From DASQDN01 sp035630195 (GTDB lineage: Bacteria > Acidobacteriota > Terriglobia > Bryobacterales > Bryobacteraceae), in NCBI GenBank assembly GCA_035630195.1, contig DASQLD010000446.1, positions 1 through 8,628 on the forward strand: DNA of 8,628 nt, written 5' to 3'. The notes below the pieces were generated by a model, which made no database searches, was not told the origin of the DNA, and saw nothing but the letters and a program-made list of their open reading frames with translations. Made by a program: the position numbers and the translations under genes. Positions 5,473 to 8,628 of the stretch are shown piece by piece. Each line of letters opens with the position of its first letter. Within the stretch, counting starts at the first letter, position 1.

Positions 5473-7109
5473 GCCGCTATACTGTTTTCTTTGCGATTTC
5501 TCTTGCTTTGGCCGCCACACCAGAGATCAACGAACTCAAGCGAATGCTGGGACGATTCGCTCCTACTGTTCTTGAAGTAGACACTTCGAAGCTGTCGGCC
5601 GTGGACAAGAAATCTCTGGCGAAGCTAATCGAGGCCGCACGTTTGATCGACCATCTTTTCCTGAAGCAGCTATGGTCCGGAAATCTGGCGCTGCACGAGC
5701 GGTTGCAGAAGGATGACTCGCCGCTCGGAAAGCTGCGATTAGAGTATTTTTGGCTCAACAAAGGGCCTTGGTCCGCGCTCGACGACCAGAAGTCGTTCCT
5801 TCCCGGTGTGCCGGAAAAGAAGCCTGCGGGAGCCAATTTCTATCCGGCGGATATGACCAATGGGGAGTTTGAAGCCTGGGTCAAGACGCTCGACCCTGCA
5901 AAGCAGCAGCAAGCCACAGGATTCTTTTCTGTCATCCGCCGAAACGACGGAAAACTTACATCGGTACCTTACAACGTCGAATACAAGGCCGATCTGGAGC
6001 GCTTGGCAACCTTGCTGCAAGAGGCGGCTTCGGCAACTCCTAACGCCACACTCAAGCGGTTCCTGAACGCTCGCGCTGCGGCGTTCCTAGCAAATGATTA
6101 TTACGAAAGCGATGTCGCGTGGATGGATCTGGATGCCCCGCTCGAGATCACAATCGGACCCTACGAAACATACAACGATGAGTTGTTTGGCTATAAGGCC
6201 GCATTCGAGGCGTATGTAACACTGCGTGACGAGGAGGAAACATCCAAGGTTGCATTCTTCTCATCCCGGCTCCAGGAAATCGAAGACAATCTGCCCGTGG
6301 AAGCGAAGTATCGCAATCCGAAGATCGGTGCGTTGGCGCCGATTCGTGTTGTGAACGAAATCATTTCGTCAGGTGACGCGGCGCACGGCGTCCGCACCGC
6401 TGCCTTCAATCTTCCGAACGATGAGCGTGTAGTTCGCGAAAAGGGTAGCAAACGCGTCATGCTCAAGAACGTCCAGCAAGCCAAGTTCAAGAGCATTCTG
6501 CAGCCAATCGCCGAACGCGTACTTGAGAAGCAGGCGCTCGCGGATCTCAGCTTCGATTCGTTCTTCACCCACATCCTGGCGCACGAACTGACGCATGGAA
6601 TCGGACCTCACACTGTCAGGCAAACATCGTCTCCTCGGAAGGAGCTGAAGGACCTTTACAGCGCGATTGAAGAGGCGAAAGCTGACATCTGCGGTCTCTT
6701 CATGCTGCAGTATATGTTCGACCGCAAGCTCCTTCCCGGCGGACCGGACGCGGAACGAAAGCTCTACACCACTTTTCTTGCATCTTCCTTCCGGACAATG
6801 CGGTTCGGCCTAAACGAGTCGCACGGCAGGGGCATGGCTCTGCAGTTCAACTATTTGGTTAGCAAGGGCGCCTTCAAGTCGACTTCTCACGGACGTTTCG
6901 CCGTCGATATCCCGAAAGCCAAAGCTGCGGTTCGGGATCTCGCGGGCGAACTACTTACGATCGAAGCTACCGGGGACTATAGCCGTGCAAAGAAGATGCT
7001 GGACGATTTGGCGGTGCTGCGGCCCAGTCTTAAAGACGCTTTAGGAGGGCTGCAAGACCTCCCGACCGACATTAATCCTTCGCACACAACAGCGAGCGCG
7101 CTAGAATAG
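5466..7109 (+). CDS. Exported zinc metallopeptidase, dipeptidyl-peptidase III-like (M49-type)
   Basis: A 547-residue protein beginning MMRRYTVFFAISLALAATP, a short signal-peptide-like start. The zinc site is HELTH (373-377) within FFTHILAHELTHGIGPH, followed 25 residues later by EEAKAD (402-407), whose Glu would be the third ligand. A HEXX(G)H motif plus EExxAD and the segments GPYETYNDELFGYKAAFEAY (231-250) and NESHGRGMALQFNYL (450-464) fit the bacterial DPP III-like branch of family M49. True DPP III enzymes carry HEXXGH with one more residue; here the spacing is plain HExxH. It probably removes or cleaves short peptides in the periplasm, or serves as a lipoprotein-free secreted peptidase. 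Either of two adjacent ATGs (5466, 5469) can start it. Both lie in a hairpin stem. It follows the response regulator by 28 bp and precedes the STAS gene by 17 bp. Confidence 0.75.
   Translation: MMRRYTVFFAISLALAATPEINELKRMLGRFAPTVLEVDTSKLSAVDKKSLAKLIEAARLIDHLFLKQLWSGNLALHERLQKDDSPLGKLRLEYFWLNKGPWSALDDQKSFLPGVPEKKPAGANFYPADMTNGEFEAWVKTLDPAKQQQATGFFSVIRRNDGKLTSVPYNVEYKADLERLATLLQEAASATPNATLKRFLNARAAAFLANDYYESDVAWMDLDAPLEITIGPYETYNDELFGYKAAFEAYVTLRDEEETSKVAFFSSRLQEIEDNLPVEAKYRNPKIGALAPIRVVNEIISSGDAAHGVRTAAFNLPNDERVVREKGSKRVMLKNVQQAKFKSILQPIAERVLEKQALADLSFDSFFTHILAHELTHGIGPHTVRQTSSPRKELKDLYSAIEEAKADICGLFMLQYMFDRKLLPGGPDAERKLYTTFLASSFRTMRFGLNESHGRGMALQFNYLVSKGAFKSTSHGRFAVDIPKAKAAVRDLAGELLTIEATGDYSRAKKMLDDLAVLRPSLKDALGGLQDLPTDINPSHTTASALE
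7079..7107 (+). promoter_or_regulatory. Possible promoter for the STAS gene inside the peptidase 3' end
   Basis: TTCGCA (7079-7084; 4 of 6 to the -35 consensus), a 17-bp spacer, and TAGAAT (7102-7107; 5 of 6 to the -10 consensus). Transcription would begin near 7114, about 13 nt before the STAS ATG. It suggests the STAS gene may be expressed separately from the peptidase. It is a motif match only. Confidence 0.35.
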
Positions 7110-7126
7110 TGCGACACTGAACCGGT

Positions 7127-7537
7127 ATGGCTCTCGACATACAAGAACGCGAACGCGAAGGTATTGTAGTCCTTGATCTAAGTGGAAAGCTGATCGTCGG
7201 TGAGTCTGTATCCGATTTGCGAGAAAAGATTCGCGAACTCGTCGCAGCCTCCAAGATCAACATCGTCCTGAATTTGCAGAATCTCGATTATATCGATTCA
7301 ACAGGTTTGGGAGGATTGGTGATTGGCTACACAACCGCTAAAAAAGCCGGTGGGGCGATGAAGATCGTCAACCTGAGTCAGCGCAACATAGAGTTGCTGG
7401 TTCTTACCAAACTGACAACCGTTTTCGAAGTTTACGCGGATGAGCAGGACGCGGTGAATAGCTTTTTCCCCAATCGCCAGATTCGAAAGTTCGATATTTT
7501 GGACTTCGTTCAAAAGCAGAAGCCTCCAGAGAGATAG
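7127..7537 (+). CDS. STAS-domain anti-sigma-factor antagonist (SpoIIAA/RsbV-like)
   Basis: A 136-residue single-domain protein. The core is EGIVVLDLSGKLIVGES, then INIVLNLQNLDYIDSTGLGGLV, with Ser58 in DSTGLG at the site that RsbW/SpoIIAB-type kinases phosphorylate in this family. In partner switching the unphosphorylated form binds the anti-sigma kinase and releases the sigma factor. About 20 residues (IRKFDILDFVQKQKPPER) follow the usual STAS end at 118 and are of unknown use. No kinase, phosphatase or sigma factor gene is in the window, so the partner lies elsewhere. The ATG at 7127 starts 17 bp after the peptidase stop, with only a weak ribosome-binding sequence. It may be co-transcribed with the peptidase, from its own promoter, or both. 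Confidence 0.9.
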   Translation: MALDIQEREREGIVVLDLSGKLIVGESVSDLREKIRELVAASKINIVLNLQNLDYIDSTGLGGLVIGYTTAKKAGGAMKIVNLSQRNIELLVLTKLTTVFEVYADEQDAVNSFFPNRQIRKFDILDFVQKQKPPER

Positions 7538-7594
7538 CGGCTCGCCTGAGATGGGAATCGTTGCGTCCGTGCGCTAATCTAGGGATAGCAGAAC

Positions 7595-8101
7595 ATGGCT
7601 AAGATCAACGAGATCATCGGATCGGCCGCGGCCATCGCGAAGGGTATGAGTGTGACCTTCCGGGAGATGATGCAGCCGACGCTCACTGAGAACTATCCCG
7701 ACACGCCCGCAATTTTCCAGGAGCGGTTCCGTGGTGTCCATGTTTTACAAAGAGATGAGAATGGTCTCGAGAAATGCGTCGCCTGCTTCCTATGCTCGGC
7801 CGCATGCCCCGCCGATTGCATCTACATCGAGGCTGCCGAGAATACGGATAGAGCGCGTATCAGCGGTGGTGAGCGGTACGCCGAAGTTTACAACATTGAC
7901 TACAGCCGCTGCATCTTCTGCGGCTATTGTGTAGAAGCCTGTCCTACCGATGCGATCACGCACGGCCATGCATTCGAAATCGCCAGTTTCAATACTTCCA
8001 CGCTGATTTATCGCAAGGAGCAACTCCTGACCCAGATCGCTCCGGGAACGACGGGCAGAGTGGTCGTACAGGAAAACGCCGAGGTCGGCGCAGGCCACTA
8101 A
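7595..8101 (+). CDS. nuoI: NADH-quinone oxidoreductase subunit I (2x[4Fe-4S] protein)
   Basis: A 168-residue protein with two complete ferredoxin motifs, CxxCxxCxxxCP: Cys61, 64, 67 and 71 (CVACFLCSAACP) and Cys106, 109, 112 and 116 (CIFCGYCVEACP). The N-terminal stretch (about 8-30, AAAIAKGMSVTFREMM) is the amphipathic segment by which NuoI lies on the membrane. PAIFQERFRGVHVLQRDENGLEKC before the first cluster site and RYAEVYNIDYSRC before the second are characteristic of NuoI rather than a generic ferredoxin. In complex I the two clusters pass electrons toward the quinone site. The ATG at 7595 follows AGGGA by 11 nt. It stands 57 bp after the STAS stop, and no other nuo gene is present in the 527 bp downstream. 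It may be a dispersed or extra nuoI copy. Confidence 0.92.
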   Translation: MAKINEIIGSAAAIAKGMSVTFREMMQPTLTENYPDTPAIFQERFRGVHVLQRDENGLEKCVACFLCSAACPADCIYIEAAENTDRARISGGERYAEVYNIDYSRCIFCGYCVEACPTDAITHGHAFEIASFNTSTLIYRKEQLLTQIAPGTTGRVVVQENAEVGAGH

Positions 8102-8356
8102 CTGGCGCTCAGTTTCTCCTAAAGTCTGTACTTCGCTATTGATCCTAAGGCAGCGTTGTCTGACAAGGATGCGCTCAGTTGCTTCGCAGATCTTCATAGA
8201 ATCGCTTTGCGCTGTTCCAGCGCTACGATGATCCTATTTGGCAGCCGTATCCTTGGGAGGAAAGTGCTTCTGCTGGTTCGCTATCTATCTGGTGTAGCAG
8301 TTGGCTTCCCCGATCACCATCTGCCTGACCGAGTTCCACCCAAAGCTGCTCCTATG

Positions 8357-8368
8357 AATTGATCAATT
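8357..8368. repeat. 12-bp perfect palindrome AATTGATCAATT
   Basis: A perfect self-complementary AT-rich site in the gene-poor tail, flanked by CCTA on the left and AGG on the right, so the dyad continues imperfectly (CCTATG / AGG). It could be an operator for a gene beyond the right edge. Being short and AT-rich, it may also be chance. Confidence 0.35.
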
Positions 8369-8463
8369 AGGTGGGAACATATTCATACCTGCGTGAAAAT
8401 GTGGAGTATTAAGAACACAACTAAGTAGGCTTACGGGATTTATTCTGCAACCAAGCTCCACAG

Positions 8464-8481
8464 TTTATGCAATTTATGCAA
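8464..8481 (+). repeat. Two tandem copies of TTTATGCAA
   Basis: TTTATGCAA at 8464-8472 is repeated exactly at 8473-8481, with no gap. On the minus strand, in the frame ending at 8421, the repeat encodes the cysteine spacing seen in MRCINCINCGAW. It may be a small tandem duplication. Confidence 0.5.
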
Positions 8482-8628
8482 CGCATCAGAGCATTTTCTA
8501 AACCGTGAATGAGCCTGAAGGTTTGAAGGTCGAGCGGGCGCAGGGTTGGGCTCCTTTGGGTGGTTTTCGGTTCGTTGGGAAAGAGAAAAGACAAAGGTCC
8601 GTCGGCGCGGTGGGAATGTGGAAAACGC

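Larger units (their letters stand above)
8102..8628. other. Region without a convincing gene (527 bp)
   Basis: No recognisable protein, tRNA or strong terminator is seen. A 68-codon frame from a TTG at 8156 has no family resemblance and looks accidental. A 43-codon open stretch (8200-8328) reads with coding-like composition (RFALFQRYDDPIWQPYPW) but lacks a start and a conserved context. At the right edge two frames are open on opposite strands over the same bases: minus 8421-8628 (68 codons, running off the edge) and plus from a GTG at 8505 (41 codons, running off the edge). At most one can be real. The region also holds a 12-bp palindrome, a 9-bp tandem repeat and a single DnaA-box-like nonamer. 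Confidence 0.6.

Noticed and set aside
8100..8117. Hairpin AACTG-GCGCT-CAGTT after nuoI as a terminator
   Set aside because: The stem is only 5 bp with no G/C-rich core and no U-run after it.
8105..8180. 10-bp direct repeat GCGCTCAGTT at 8105-8114 and 8171-8180 as an attachment site or insertion footprint
   Set aside because: It is short, contains no mobility gene between or beside the copies, and may be chance.
8617..8625. DnaA-box-like nonamer (TTTTCCACA on the minus strand), taken with the nearby dnaB as a hint of an origin
   Set aside because: It is a single relaxed match. The other TGTGGA sites at 8400 and 8457 deviate from the consensus, and there is no box cluster, AT-rich unwinding element or dnaA/dnaN gene. 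dnaB is not an origin marker.
1..8628. CRISPR array, insertion sequence, prophage, tRNA or rRNA
   Set aside because: There are no regularly spaced long repeats, no transposase or phage protein, and no cloverleaf or rRNA signature.

Overview
The window looks like chromosomal DNA of a Gram-negative soil-type bacterium. It encodes an outer-membrane barrel protein, exported redox proteins, a two-[4Fe-4S] NuoI subunit and a bacterial M49-like metallopeptidase, with mid-range GC. The mix of families and the protein wording resemble Acidobacteriota of the Solibacter/Bryobacter kind. That placement is my recollection of family style and was not tested by any search.

Layout: (1) Positions 1-629 (+) hold the C-terminal half of the replicative helicase DnaB, cut by the left edge. 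(2) Positions 637-4810 (-) hold a tight four-gene block, in transcription order: a secreted purple-acid-phosphatase-type enzyme, an OprO/OprP-like barrel porin with an N-terminal coiled coil, a free-standing exported CuA cupredoxin, and a DUF1111 di-heme c-type oxidoreductase. The porin and cupredoxin genes overlap by one base (TAATG), and the cupredoxin and di-heme genes are 7 bp apart. The porin has its own good sigma70-like promoter, whose spacer is almost filled by a perfect inverted repeat. (3) Positions 4811-5020 form a divergent control region with an imperfect dyad and GTGGGTGGATA repeats. (4) Positions 5021-7537 (+) hold a single-domain response regulator, an exported DPP III-like zinc metallopeptidase and a STAS anti-sigma-factor antagonist. 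The regulator/peptidase junction is a 25-bp tandem duplication that forms two alternative sets of hairpins, one covering the peptidase start codon, and carries a 9-codon mini-ORF. (5) Positions 7595-8101 (+) hold NuoI, the 2x[4Fe-4S] subunit of complex I, with no other nuo gene next to it. (6) Positions 8102-8628 have no convincing gene, only short repeats and edge-truncated open frames.

How the genes may work together: the minus-strand block pairs an outer-membrane channel with two periplasmic electron carriers, so it could be an outer-membrane/periplasm redox module. The phosphatase and phosphate-porin resemblance point instead to phosphate acquisition. The sequence alone does not decide between them. 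The two most interesting items are this gene combination and the attenuator-like structure at 5424-5472.
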